The position numbers and the translations under genes were made by a program. DNA of 64,000 nucleotides from Amoebidium appalachense (lineage: Eukaryota; Ichthyosporea): contig CAVNZM010000003.1 in assembly GCA_963693365.1 (NCBI GenBank), positions 7,068,001 through 7,132,000 on the forward strand. The letters are read 5' to 3'. Positions 51,842 to 64,000 of the stretch are shown piece by piece. Each line of letters begins with the position of its first letter. The first letter of the stretch is position 1. Below the pieces are notes generated by a model that made no database searches, was not told where the DNA came from, and worked only from the letters and a program-made list of their open reading frames with translations.

Positions 51842-52210
51842 CGGGATATACGTGCAGTGAGATATACAGACCTTTATGTGACTATTGTATGCATCAAACG
51901 TAGGAATGCATGAATGTGTTTATGTATCGAATGTGTAGTCTGTGGCGTTCTAACTTAGTGACTGCAGCACCTTGTACCGTTGGGATTTGTAACCCCACGC
52001 CTCCGTGTCCGACCCGCTCTGATTGTGTCGACATTCTATCCTGGCCCCTCCCCTTCTATGTTTATTCAATCGTTCCTCCCCCAGCTCCTTTTCACTGCCC
52101 CTAGGCGGCTTTACTTGGTACTGGTCCGATGACGTCGAGTGTGTATTCGTGTGTGTTTGTTGGTGGCGAAGGTGGTTGTGGTGGTAGGGCCGGGGCGGGG
52201 TGCAGGGAAA

Positions 52211-52243
<33 letters not shown>

Positions 52244-52565
52244 TGATGAACGAATGACAGTTCGATGGCCTGACCTCAAGCAAACATGTTTGTCGCATGT
52301 GGAGGCATGCAAAAACATTCAATTTTTTTCATGTGGGCACGGGGTGTACGTGGTCCGCCAATGCCCAATAATAAACAGTACGATAACAGACTGTGAGGGC
52401 TGAGACACCCCAGCGCCCTTCACTAATTGCAATGAACTCTTGCGGACTTACTGGTGTGTCATGAAGCACACGCTGGCACTCAGAGGCCTGTGGCTGTGTA
52501 CTACGCTCTGGGCCTGCCTCCCTCTCCCCCTAGGCCACCCCCCGCCAGACAAACACACGCACACG

Positions 52566-52601
<36 letters not shown>

Positions 52602-52631
52602 CGTGTGTACACACCGTCCACCCACACACAC

Positions 52632-52677
<46 letters not shown>

Positions 52678-53051
52678 TATGAATCATATATCTGAGTTTT
52701 TTTTTGCCCCACGTGTATGCACCATCCGCCTTTCAAAACAAAAAAAGGTTGGGGGGGGGGGGATGGGGTAACATTGCCTAACAATGGATGCCCGTGAGAG
52801 CATACGTGGATATGTGCCTAGGCTCTGCTGTTGCCGTTAAGTTGGGACATCGACATGTGATCGTGCATGTCACTGCATGGCAGGGGTGCACATGCCTGCA
52901 GTGCCACGAGCTGCATACACCTCAGTGACCTGCACACACGTGCATACCGAAGGCCCGTCTACGTGTCCCGTGTGCGTAATTCATGTGTGGATTGGCGACC
53001 AGTGGGGCCTCGGGTGGACGTGTTCCAAGCCTGCGCAGTATCATATCTGGT

Positions 53052-53113
<62 letters not shown>

Positions 53114-53921
53114 CGTCACTGTGTGTCCAAAATCGAAGTGTACATGTACACAACATCCTTTACTAGGTTTTATTAACATGTTGCTGTCGTGCAACGAGCT
53201 AAGTCGAGTCAAGGATCAGCAATTGCAGTTTTCATCACATAATTCATTGTTTTTTTACATTTTCCATGCAAACATATGTACCCCTAGTATCCAGAATTTG
53301 CGCTTCGTTCATTTTAGATGACATATCTGTATCCTAACTAATTTAGTAAATTAGTTTACAACAGGGTGGCCAGAGCTATCTACAATAAAGCAACAGTCAC
53401 TCACTTGCAATGCCATTTGGCTAGTTTACAGCACTATACTACATCCAACACATGATGCCGGCTAGTATAATCTGCTAATCTTATCACACTTGCGACATAA
53501 AATGTAGCTATAGCCCGGCATATACACTAATATGCATATGGGCTCACTCTCATCTGCTGCTAGATAGATGCTAAAGATCGAGCTAGACACTACTCGTACA
53601 TGCTGCAGATAAAGCAATCAAGAGCAAAGGCTAACAAATCTTGGAACAAATCCTGAAGCACCGGGTTCTAACCAAGTGCTCCTAAATCAGAGAAGAATAG
53701 AACTTTGCCTTAGTCCAAGCCAATTCTGGCATTGTAAAATCCAAGCCATCCCTTAAAGCACTGGTACACAGGGGGCAAACTTAAGAGCAGTTGGGAAGCG
53801 TTTGGGGGGGGGGGGGGGGGGGGGGGGGGGAGGGGGGGGGGGGATATCCCCCGCGGAGTAAAGGCGGAGGAGAGGGTGGGGGGGGGGGGAGGAGGGGGCG
53901 GGGTAAGGGGAGCAAGCCGAG
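51842..53921. other. Intergenic region between convergent RhoGAP and phosphatase genes
   Basis: No gene is recognised. It contains poly-G at about 52209-52241, a (GA)n/(CA)n composite at 52556-52672, a (GT)n tract at 53053-53111, and an AT-richer low-repeat stretch (53160-53760) with a near-palindrome AACTAATTTAGTAAATTAGT at about 53336. The 3' UTRs of both neighbours should lie at its two ends. Confidence 0.6.
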
Positions 53922-54197
53922 CTACGAGCGTGTGACAGTAAACGAATCCATCACCTTTGTGTCTGCTGTGCGCTGGAACACACACACCACTTTATCTCGC
54001 GTCACATTGGCCTGCAGCCAGCCCACCCCCATGCCATCCCCGGGATTGTTTGTGTTGTGCTCCAATCGGTAGGCGGTGTAGGTGGGCAGTGGTCTATATT
54101 TGGAAGGTGCCTTGGGTATGCCCCCTGCCCCTATGCCTATGCTCATGGGCCGCTGGGGGTTGCGGATCAAATTCTGGGGGGAGGGGGGGAGGGGAAA

Positions 54198-54236
<39 letters not shown>

Positions 54237-57200
54237 CGATATTAGTATGCAGGCCACGGGTATGTGCATGCGTCTAATCATTCGCTTGCTATGAACCCTA
54301 AACCCTGCCCTCTGCCCATCATTTTGGGCCCCCGGCAAAAGCTCCGTATCATTTGGCGGTGCATCAATTCCCCCCCCTCCCCAACCTGCCTCCCATCTCC
54401 CCACCTCTCCCTCCTGTTCCCCTGTCTAGACAGTATAACAAGCGAAAAACAAAAGAAACAAGAGCCACCGGCCATTTCCCTCTATTCCCAACCATTCTGA
54501 ACATACACACCCAAGCTGCTCATCCCCACGTGTGCACAGGACCCCACGACCTTGAAATTCTCCACCGGATAAGTCCTCTCACACTGGTGCTCGTGGCCAT
54601 TGAACACAAAATCCACCTTTGCCCTGACATAGACCCCCTCCAAGGCCTCTCTGACCCCCCTCCATGCATCGTTTGGGCAGGGCTTGGGGTTGTGCACTCC
54701 ACTGGAGTATAGAGGGAAGTGTTGCACTACTGCTACCCACGGGGTGATGGCACGATCCTGGGGGGAGGAGGATAGGTTGGGGATGATGGGATCCACATAG
54801 GTATATGGGGAATTTCCGGGTAGTTGAAGGCACTATCAGAAATGGGCTGAGCATCTGAGGCAGGGCGATCACGTGTGAATGTGTTTGTTTATGCCCCTGG
54901 ACATGGGTGGGTGGGTGGGCCGGTGGGTGTGTTTGTGTGTGTGTTTGTGCGTGTGCGTGTGCGTGCGTGCGTGCGTGCGTGTGCGTGCGTGCGTGCGTGC
55001 GACGGCGTGCGTATGTGCGTGTATGCGTGTGTGCGTGTGTGCTTGCATGTAAGTGTGTGTGTGTTCCTGCGTTTGCATTTCTGAATGAGTGTGTGTGTGA
55101 TATCTCTGAAAACACACAGCAGGCATCTTGGTGTGTCCATGTGTACTGAGTTTGGGTAGTCGCTGCTTGCCCATGTTTCTGCATATGAAAAGTGCGATCC
55201 TCCCCCCCTCCCCCCTTAACCCCCTTCCCCCCCTCTCCAACCAAACAACCAAAAGCACATCGAGACGTCACTTGTCCCCGTTTTCCTCCTCCCTGCCCCC
55301 TCCTCGTTTCCCGCTCCCCAAATGTTGCAACATGAAAGGACCTCCTTGGGATGCAAAACAATGGGGAAAGAGGTCCGGAGGGTCCGGGGCTGGGGGGGGG
55401 GGGGGGGGGAGGGGGGGAGGGGAGGGGGATCATATGACACTAGCCAGGTCGTCCTGTATAAGTGCGAGCATGGCCCTCTTTTCTCGCTGCCACCAGGCAT
55501 GCACCTCATTGTAGCTCCTCTTCCACCTGCAGCATGGAGAGGGTTAAACGTGCAGCCATGCTGCCACATGCCAACACAACAGAGTAAAACTTACGGCTTC
55601 CTTTTACTCCAACCCCACTACCACAAGCACAATGGGAGCTAAGACTCTGCCACAACTATTCTTCAAATGATCACCCCCCCCCCCTCCTCCCCTTCCTCCC
55701 CCAACGGCAGATGCCCAAAGGCATTGGTCCTGACAGGGGGAAAGGGCGGTATATCTGTGTAGGGAGGTGGGTGAATGTGTGTGTACGCAAGGGGAGGTGC
55801 AAAGGAGGGGGGGGGGGGGGGGGGGGGGGGAGGGGGGAGGGGGGGGGAGGACGGGAGAGGTGGGCATTGTGCTCGTGAGGACTTTCTTCCCCGTTGGTCG
55901 GGTGCATGCACGAAGATCGATAAGGTGCCGGTCAGCATAGGACCGGTCCGGCTCATCGATGAAGGCCGGGTCGACAAACAACACGTGGATTGGGCCAAAG
56001 TCCTGCAAGTAGTAGCGCCGGGTCATGCTGGGGGTGGTGGAGTGCTGGCTGAACCGTGAGATGAATGCCATGGCAGTGCTGTGAATGAGGGTGGCATGAA
56101 TGGTGGTGCGAGCAGTACAATAGTATAACTGAGGAAGGAAGGGAGGGGGGCGGGGGGGAGGTAAAGAGGGGGAAGGGGAGGGGGGGGGGGGGGGAGAGAC
56201 ATTCAAACGGCCCTGAGTGGGAATGGGGTTTGGGGATAGTTGAGTTTAGGGAGGCCAGTGAGGTGATTAATGATAGTAAGGAGGTCAATGCAAGATGGCA
56301 CATAGGAAAAAAGAAGATGTAAGAGGGCAGATAGGGAAACACAAGATCAAAGAGAGGGCAAACTGAGGAGGGCGGAAGGTAGCCAGGAGGGGCAACATAC
56401 GAGAGTAAAGTAGACGAGGAGAAAGGAGGGAGGTGTGGATGGTGCAGGTTGCAGGGGCCCTCCAATCAGTGCACTGTGGTTTGGTTCGGTGGAACGCATT
56501 CAATCCCACACTGCTGAGTAAAGAGAGTACCCCCCTCCCCTTCCTCCCCTTGCCCCCCTCCCCCTCCTCCTCCCCCCCCCCCCTCCCCGCCTCCCTGCTT
56601 TCCCCCCCCCTCCCCCCCCCTCTTCCCCTCCTGCCCCCTCCTCCCCTCCCTCCCCCACTTGGCCATGAAGACATCGTCCGACCCTAACATCGATAAAAGC
56701 GCCTCATTCTCATTCCTCTCCCCATCTGTTTAACAAACGAAAAAGCCATGTAGTTGTGTGCATATGGTTGAAGTGGAGTGTGTGTGTGTGTTGGTGGTGT
56801 GCGTGTGGGGGGGAGGGGGGGTAGAGACGGGCAGAGGGGGGGGGGGTGTGGGGGGCGGAGAAGGCTGGTACCCGTTGCCGTTGTTGAGTGCCTCATGGTC
56901 ACCCACCGCCGACTGGAAGAGACTCTGTGCAAACAGTGGCTGCCACACCTGCCCGTACTGATCTTGTGCAGTAACACCTGCGGGCTGTATGGCGCTGTGA
57001 AATTTTTGGAGGGGGGGAGGGGAGGGGGGAATGGGAAGGGAAGGGGAGAAGGGTGTGCATGTCAGGGGAGAAGGAGGGGGGGGAGGGGGGGAGGGGGAGG
57101 TTCTTCATAAGTGTATCGGCACCTGGTGGTAAATATGGCACTGATGTTTGTGCACGTGCATGCAAATAGGCTTGTGGGTATAATGTTTGTGCACGTGCAT

Positions 57201-59110
57201 GCAAATATGCTTGTGGGTATAATGTTTGTGCACGTGCATGTAAATATGCTTGTGGTTATAATGTGTGTGCACGTGCATGCAAATATGCTTGTGGTTATAA
57301 TGTTTGTGCACGTGCATGCAAATATGCTGGTGCGTATAATGTTTGTGCACGTGCATGCAAATATGGTGGTGGTTATAATGTTTGTGCACGTGCATGCCAA
57401 ATATGGTGGTGGTTATAATGTTTGTGCACATGCATGCAAATATGGTGGTGGTTATAATGTTTGTGCACGTGCATGCAAATATGCCGCTAAGTTGTGAGTA
57501 TAATGTTTGTGCACGTGCATGCAAATATGCTGGTGGTTATAATGTTTGTGCACGTGCATGCAAATATGCTTGTGGTTATAATGTTTGTGCACGTGCATGC
57601 AAATATGCTGGTGGTTATAATGTTTGTGCACGTGCATGCAAATATGCTGGTGGTTATAATGTTTGTGCACGTGCATGCAAATATGGTGGTGGGTATGATT
57701 TGTTGTAAGATGACATATGATGTCTATATCAATGTGGCCTGAGGGGTGGCCGACCAATCAGCAATCGGAAGGAGCATGTATTGCCGTGCAAGCACACGTG
57801 CAAGTGCTTGCCCAGGTCCATGCCCGTGCCTCATGCATGCTACGCCTATGTATCCCATTCACCAATCACCCAGCTCTGACCCCCGCCTCCCCCCTCTCCC
57901 CCCCCCCCCCCTTTCTGCCCAATACTCCCCGCCCGCCCCCTCCTCCTCACTCTTTCGATGCCTTCCAGCCACCCAGACCACCAACATCGGCCCCTCAGGC
58001 CGTACATACACATACATGTACACCCCCCTCTTCCCCTCCTTCCCGGTTTCCTCACCTTTAAGCAGCCTCCTCCCCCCCCCCCCCCCCCCCCAAACCCTCC
58101 TCTCAATCCCCCCACCCTCCCTCCCCACAAAAAACAAATAATAATTTCGCAACAAAGAATGTGCCATCACTACACATGCCCCTTAAACCAACCACCGCTT
58201 CTTCCATTTTGGCGTCTGGGCGCGGACCACCCGAGAGCTACATTTCTCAAAGGTGTCTTACCAATCAAGAGACTCGATCAATTGTGTCAGAATGCCGATG
58301 TCGACATTCGACAGAGCCAGTTTCTTCGCGCCTTTTTCAGCCCAGCGGCTACGCGGTGTCATGGAAATTGTGCACAGAATGACGTCACCAATGTGGCTCT
58401 CCGCCCAGCGGCTAAAATGGAAGTAGCGGTGGTTGCTTTAACACCGCACTGCTGTGACATGTGCACACAGTACCCCCACATGTGCACACAGTACCCCACA
58501 TGTGCACACAGTACCCCACATGTGCACACAGTACCCCACATGTGCACACAGTACCCCACATGTGCACACAGTACCCCACATGTGCACACAGTACCCCCAC
58601 ATGTGCATACAGTCCCCCACATGTGCACACAGTACCCCACATGTGCACACAGTACCCCCACATGTGCATACAGTCCCCCACATGTGCACACAGTACCCCA
58701 CATGTGCACACAGTACCCCACATGTGCACACAGTACCCCACATGTGCACACACTACTCCACATGTGCACACAGTACCCCACATGTGCACACAGTACCCCA
58801 CATGTGCACACAGTACGCACATCGATGTTTCGCTGTAGTCCAGGTCCCCCGCACCAACCACCATCTGCAGTCACTCCTTGGCCATTGCCGGTGCCGTCCT
58901 GCTGCCCCACTTGCCATAGGCCGCATCAGATACCAGGCCAATGCTCACTGTGTCGGTGGTGGGCAGCACGAAGCTGTAGGTGGGGCTGGGGATGGAGGGA
59001 GGGAGAGAAGGGAAGGAGGGGGGGGAGAGGGGGGGGTTGGCGGGTTAGGTGTAAAGACAAACTGTTGAGGGATATAAAACGGGTAAGAGCTAAAGTGGGA
59101 TGACAGGGGG

Positions 59111-59188
<78 letters not shown>

Positions 59189-59981
59189 GTGTGTGTGTGT
59201 GTGGTGTGTGTGTGTGTGGTGTGTGTGTGTGTGTGTGTGTGTGTGGAAGGAAGGTATTGCTGGTCATTCGGAGCTTTCAATAGCCACTGCACACGGCCCA
59301 TTGACCTTCTGTGTTTGTGTGTGTGTGTGTGTGCGTGTGTGGTGATGTGGCAGTGGTGGTTGTGGTGGTTGGTTGGGGGGGGGGGGGGGGGGGGGGGGAG
59401 TAACGGTACGAAACAAAAACCCCCCATGGCCTCTCTATGCCCACTCCTTCTGCTTCCACCCAGATGCCTTATATGTATATCAAGCCTGGTTCTTCAGTTT
59501 ACATGGGCCACCACCTTTCTCTGGTATAGAACCCACCAATTTACTGTAGCAAGTAAGCCCCTCCCCCACCCCCCTGATACGGTTTAAACTCACCCTCCCT
59601 GCCACCCCCCTCCCCCCCCTCTCCCCCATCGTGACTTTCACTTATGGACCCCCACCTTGGTCCGCTTCCAACCCTTGCCGTAGCTTTTGCACATCGTTCC
59701 TTGGGCCTATTGTATCCCCACCCTCCTAAGTTTACAACCCCTCGAACTAACTTTCACATACAGACCCCCACCTTGATCCGGTATAGAACCCCCCATGGAC
59801 CCTGTAGTAGTATCTTGTGCCGGGCACCAGACCCCCCAACCTCATATATGATGCATCCGTCCGTTCTATCCCTGACCACCTCATGTGCCGTGTGTCCCTC
59901 CCAATACATCTGGCCTGGATGGCTGCCCCACCGTACGGTCTGGTGTTGCTGTTTGGTGCATGTCTTGGTGACCCACATAAC
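53922..59981 (-). CDS. Purple acid phosphatase-like metallophosphoesterase, damaged or error-containing, 5' end not found
   Basis: PAPs are usually secreted di-metal phosphatases. Exons recognised (minus): A 59981-59772, B 58985-58817, C 56984-56872, D 56078-55912, E 55526-55439, F 54757-54551, G 54173-53922. Motifs in order: VMWVTK and [11 protein letters not shown] (A); [19 protein letters not shown] and [11 protein letters not shown], metal motif GDxxY (B); VGDHEA where GNHE is usual (C); [15 protein letters not shown] (D); VVQHFPLY and [15 protein letters not shown], the His ligands (F); SIGIGAGG and a C-terminal domain ending TVTRS (G). Three problems are visible. Exon A changes frame once (one surplus base). 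Exon B has an in-frame TGA at 58873-58871 between MAKE and LQMVVGAGD. The D-E junction is one base out of phase. Either this is a recent pseudogene or the assembly contains errors. The N-terminus and signal peptide exon upstream of 59981 were not identified. Confidence 0.78.
57141..57700. repeat. 39-bp minisatellite, about 14 copies, in the phosphatase intron B-C
   Basis: The unit contains GTTTGTGCACGTGCATGCAA followed by ATATGCTTGTGGTTATAAT, with point variants between copies. Open frames on both strands through it are a consequence of its 39-bp period, a multiple of three. Confidence 0.95.
58456..58816 (-). repeat. 20-bp minisatellite starting at the phosphatase exon B donor, about 18 copies
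   Basis: On the gene strand the unit is GTACTGTGTGCACATGTGGG. The first unit begins exactly at the donor GTACTG after the exon ending at 58817 (GATGTGC|GTACTG), so the donor hexamer is repeated in most units. Confidence 0.92.
59114..59250. repeat. (GT)n microsatellite in phosphatase intron A-B
   Basis: About 60 GT units interrupted by TATGTGTATG and GGTG variants. The adjoining part of the same intron (59400-59780) holds two to three diverged copies of the exon A donor neighbourhood (ATCAAGGTGGGGGTC-like), suggesting another splice-site duplication. Confidence 0.85.
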
Positions 59982-60703
59982 CTGGGGGTAGGTGTGGTGG
60001 GTTGAATGGGTGGGCCAGGGTGGGGGTGGAGGTAGAGATGGTTGAAGTTGTGAAGGGGCATATGTGTGGTTGGAGTGTAAGGAGGTGGGGGGGGGGGGGG
60101 GGGAGTTCGTGCGTGCAGGCGAGTTCTCGTGTGTGTGTTAGCCACACGGTGTGCATGTGTCGTGTGTGTATGTGGTCTGAGTGCGAGAAATCCGAATGTT
60201 TCTTTTGATTTGAACGCACCTTTGTGTGTATGTGCGTGATAACGTGTTTGAGCAGGACCCACTGGGCCGGCTTCGAGGCTTTTTTGGCTCCTTGTGTGCA
60301 CGTGTGTTTAGGAGCACACATGCACACGCACGTGAGAGCCTCAATATTGCAGGGTAGGTGGTATAACGCAAACAAATACAATGCAAAGGGTTGAAGCGGT
60401 TTGACCCCAGACTCATGTTCTTCACACAGATCGTTTACTGGAAGTCTAAAAGTGAAAGTGAGCAGGGTATTGCTGTAAACATGTTTCCCTGGATCCACTA
60501 AACGCACACAGGGCTTCCCGACACTGTTTGGGAGCATATGTGTTTCTCTGCATGCGGTATCCTATGTATGTGCCAGTTTTAAGTGCAGATCTGACTGTCA
60601 CGGTGTGTGTGTGTGTTTTGGGGGGGAGGGGGGGGGGGGGGGGGAGAAGAGCAAATTTGTAAAAATGAAACTGTGAGATGTGTGTGTGCGGGCCGCACGT
60701 GTT

Positions 60704-60836
<133 letters not shown>

Positions 60837-61075
60837 CACCGTGTCACCGTGTGTGGGGGTTCGCGTGTGTATGTGTGTGCGAGCGCGTGCGCACTTCTCT
60901 TTGTGTGTGTGCATGCCTGTGCATATGAGAGTGTGGTGAGCAGGTATGTGTGCGTGTGCATGTGCACGGCTGTGTGAGGGAATGTGTGTGTGGATTTGTG
61001 CTTGTGTGTGTGTGTGTGTGTGTGTGTTTGTGTGTGTGTTTGTGTGTTGGGTGTGTGTGTGTGTGTGTGTGTGTT

Positions 61076-61128
<53 letters not shown>

Positions 61129-61697
61129 CCATGCCAAAGACCTGCTGCAGCAGGCAGCTGCAGCTGCAATCTAGACTTCGTGTTCATATTCATAAAGCAG
61201 GTACGGTTAAAAAATATTCCGTGAATATTATAACGCGATTTTCAGAAGCAATATTCCTATTTTTTTATTGTTTTATAAAATATATAGGATAAAGTATTGT
61301 TTTCAGTTTTTTTGCTGTGCAGCATACAGGAGTGCCACTCACTGCCAACTGCCAAAGAAGTGGTTATGGTGCCACAAACAGGAGTTTTGGGAGAACATGA
61401 CCTGTGAGCCGCAGGCCCGCAGCCAAGTGCTGATTGGTTGTAAGTGGCTGGCAAAGTCCTATTGGCTGATCGGCGATATCAGTGATTGACTGTGTAGATA
61501 CTGTATCTTGTGCCCTCACATTTCAAATAACAATATCATCTATTTTGCATATTACTACATATTACATTCTAAATATACATCACAATTGAGTACATAATAT
61601 TTTTAGTTAGCTTCATCGTCAAAACCGTCTATGTATAAGTTATGTGGACCGGTGGTGCCATATTGACCAATAGGAAGAATTTAACTCTTCCTGAACT

Positions 61698-61925
61698 CAA
61701 GCCCGACCATAACCCCGTTTTTACGGTAAAAAATACCCAAAAGTTTTCAAAAATACCATCAAAATTTCAGTTTATGGTAAGCCCCCGCAAGTTTCATGGT
61801 AAGTTACAGTAGGACCCCTCCTTTATCCTCCATTGACTTGGGAAGAAAAATACCATACCCCCCGGGCGAAAATACACCGGGGCTTGAAAAAATACCGAGA
61901 AAAAAGGTCTGAATTTTCGGGCTTG
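61698..61925 (+). mobile_element. hAT-like miniature inverted-repeat element
   Basis: A 228-bp AT-rich segment begins CAAGCCCGA and ends TCGGGCTTG, a perfect 9-bp terminal inverted repeat. It is flanked by an exact 8-bp direct duplication CCTGAACT (61690-61697 and 61926-61933), the target-site length typical of hAT transposons. Inside are repeated AAATACC and GGTAA motifs but no coding sequence. Confidence 0.82.
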
Positions 61926-62305
61926 CCTGAACTCCTTGTAAACTTTCCTATGGGCTAATCTTCAGCAAGATTAAAATATTATGAACAGTTATCGATAATC
62001 ATAGCACAGTTACTATAGCTAGGCAACTGACTATAAGACTTAAAGCTGCTATATATTATATATTAATTTTTGACTTTGAATAAGCCAAATACTGGTGGGT
62101 ACTCGAGAGTGCAATCATTCAATGCATCCGGCATCTTAGCAAAGCTGGGGGTATGTGGAGATCTCGGTTCTTTCCGGATCGGTCGCGAGAGCCATGTGAT
62201 TGCGACGGAACAGCTGAGAGCCTGCCAGCTGAGGGCGGGAGAAGAGCGCAGTGGCTTTGACGTCGCTCGTATTGTTTTCTGGAGGGAGTTGTTGTGTGTG
62301 CCAGC

Positions 62306-63246
62306 ATGCTGCACTCTGCACGCCGATTCCTGTTGGGCACGGGCACCCCGCGACCACAGCCCGGCGTGCACGTGCGCACTGTGCTGGGGCAGCAGCTGCG
62401 CGTGGAGGAGAGGCCCTCGCACGTGTTTAGCGACCCCTTCACGGGCTGTGGTGCGAGGGTGTGGGCCGCAGCACACCTGCTGGCTGACGTGCTGGCGGAG
62501 AAGGGGGCGGGGACACTGTGGGGGAAGAGGGCGGTCGAGGTGGGCGCTGGCACCGGGTATGTGGGTCTGACGGCGGCGGCTCTGGGTGAGTAGAGGGACA
62601 GGGGTGAGCTGGCAAGTTGGGCTTCCAGGGTTGTGCAAAGGCGACTGATTAGGACGAAGGGGAAGGGACGGAGGGGAGGGAGGGGGGAGGGGGGAGGGGA
62701 GGGAGGGGGGAATGCGTTGGGATGGGGTAGGAATGTATGGGCCTCTGAGGGGAAGGGGAAGGGGAAGGGGGGGGGAAAGGGGGGGGGGGGCGATCGGGGT
62801 CGGAGGTGGGGGGAGGTGGAAGAGGGGTCGTGGGCCCCCTGGGGGGGAAGGGGGGGGGGCGTGTATTACGAAGTAATGGCCGCCGTTGGTTGTGTTACAT
62901 TTGGTGTGGAAGTGCTCAGGAAACAGCATACACGGGTAGCAAAGGTATGAGTGGAACGCACGTTTGGGTTAGGTTATGCAAGAATAGCTCGAGAAAAGCT
63001 CCTTAGTTTTGCTGTGTGTGTGTGTTGCCCGTGTCAGGGGTGGAGCTGGAGCATCTTGGTTGGTATTAAACGACAGGTAGACGGGTGATATGGACGAAGT
63101 ATTCCTTTCTGCACATGGTTTGGTGCTATGGCAAGCTGTTAACTGTGTGTGTGTGTGCAGGGGCACGTGTTGTGCTGTGCGACTACAAGCCGGCAAGCTC
63201 TGTGTTCACCTATGGACTGACGGATGAGGACATAGTGGGCCCCCAC

Positions 63247-63251
<5 letters not shown>
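62306..63251 (+). CDS. Methyltransferase of the METTL21/FAM86 (Methyltransf_16) type, 3' end outside the window
   Basis: Exon 1 is 62306-62585 and exon 2 starts at 63161; the gene continues past the window. The N-terminal part has the family landmark GARVWAAAHLLADVL (substrate/SAM-side helix) and then the SAM-binding glycine loop VEVGAGTGYVGLTAAAL at about residues 78-93. Exon 2 continues in phase with GARVVLCDYKP, the acidic-residue strand that follows motif I. Members methylate lysine in chaperones or translation factors; the substrate here cannot be predicted. The exon 2 donor is uncertain: after GPHHL the sequence becomes a 300-bp (GT)n tract, so the donor is taken at 63252 (CT|GTGTGT). 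The start ATG is the first in frame with the conserved region. Confidence 0.72.
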
Positions 63252-63563
<312 letters not shown>

Positions 63564-64000
63564 GGGGGAGTGGGTGGGGGGGAAGGGGAGGGAGGCGGGG
63601 GCGGAGGGCTTTGTGTAGGTGTTTTCAATGCACTTAAAACTGCACTTGTGCTCACAAGATCTTCTTGTGTACGCTGTGGAACACTGTGTAATAGTGCTCA
63701 CTTCTTGATTGTTCTCCATGCTTAACTCCCAGCAACCCCCCCCCCCCCCCCCCCCCTCCCCCCCCCCCCCCCCCCCCCCCCTCTCCAAGAAAAAAAAAAA
63801 GAAAGAAAAAAAAAAAGCCACTTGGCCCGGAGTCTCCTGTTGTGTTGCCTACACTGTGTGTGCTCGTGCTAGCGTGTGGGTTTGTGGTATGCATCATGTT
63901 TGTTGTGTCTGGTTGTGCCTTGTACAGTCTGCAATATTACAACCCTACATGTCCTCCCTGTCTAAATGAAACAACATTCTACCGTGTTGCCCGTTTGTGT

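Noticed and set aside
56640-56706. Possible extra phosphatase exon reading [23 protein letters not shown] on the minus strand
   Set aside because: Its phase does not fit, while joining the exon ending at 56872 directly to 56078 gives a continuous frame ([14 protein letters not shown]).
57958-59103. 381-codon plus-strand frame over the phosphatase gene
   Set aside because: It is driven by the 20-bp minisatellite; the recognised phosphatase exon B lies on the other strand.

Overview
The window is nuclear DNA from an intron-rich eukaryote. All genes are split by GT-AG introns (typical donors GTGCGT, GTGGGT, GTACGT, GTGTGT; acceptors mostly TGCAG or ACAG). Exons are GC-rich and short (33-889 nt). 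Introns are filled with very long G or C homopolymers, (GT)n/(CA)n tracts and minisatellites. A unicellular or algal protist fits this texture, but nothing in the sequence fixes the lineage. A short interstitial TTAGGG run and AT-rich transposon remnants are also present.

Layout, left to right. (1) Minus strand 5002-930: alpha/beta hydrolase, 6 exons. (2) Plus strand 5422-21777: translation initiation factor eIF5B, 27 exons, 1393 codons plus stop with every exon phase closing. (3) Minus strand 45649-23992: ER-lumenal Hsp70-family chaperone GRP170/HYOU1, 29 exons, with a leucine-rich signal peptide and a KDEL tail. (4) Plus strand 46797-51841: small RhoGAP protein, 10 exons, 318 residues. (5) Minus strand about 59981-53922: purple acid phosphatase-like gene, 7 exons found, 5' end not found, with reading-frame damage. 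(6) Plus strand from 62306 to past the window end: methyltransferase of the METTL21/FAM86 type. Hydrolase/eIF5B and GRP170/RhoGAP are head-to-head pairs with short shared upstream regions. eIF5B/GRP170 and RhoGAP/phosphatase are tail-to-tail pairs. The genes are unrelated housekeeping functions (translation, ER protein folding, signalling, hydrolases), not an operon or a dedicated system.

The most unusual feature is intron architecture. Several minisatellites begin at a 5' splice site and repeat it: the last bases of the exon plus the donor are copied 8-25 times into the intron (hydrolase intron 4, eIF5B intron 5, phosphatase exon B). Other arrays fill introns without that link, notably 56 copies of a 61-bp unit (32852-36267) with one substitution noticed by eye. 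Two related transposon-like elements with terminal inverted repeats sit in eIF5B introns, a hAT-like miniature element lies at 61698-61925, and a three-copy dispersed repeat occupies GRP170 introns.

Exon-phase accounting also exposes single-base frame breaks in the hydrolase, GRP170 and phosphatase genes, while eIF5B and RhoGAP are clean. I could run no database search. Homology calls rest on recognised motifs, and exon ends were read by eye from splice consensus plus phase.
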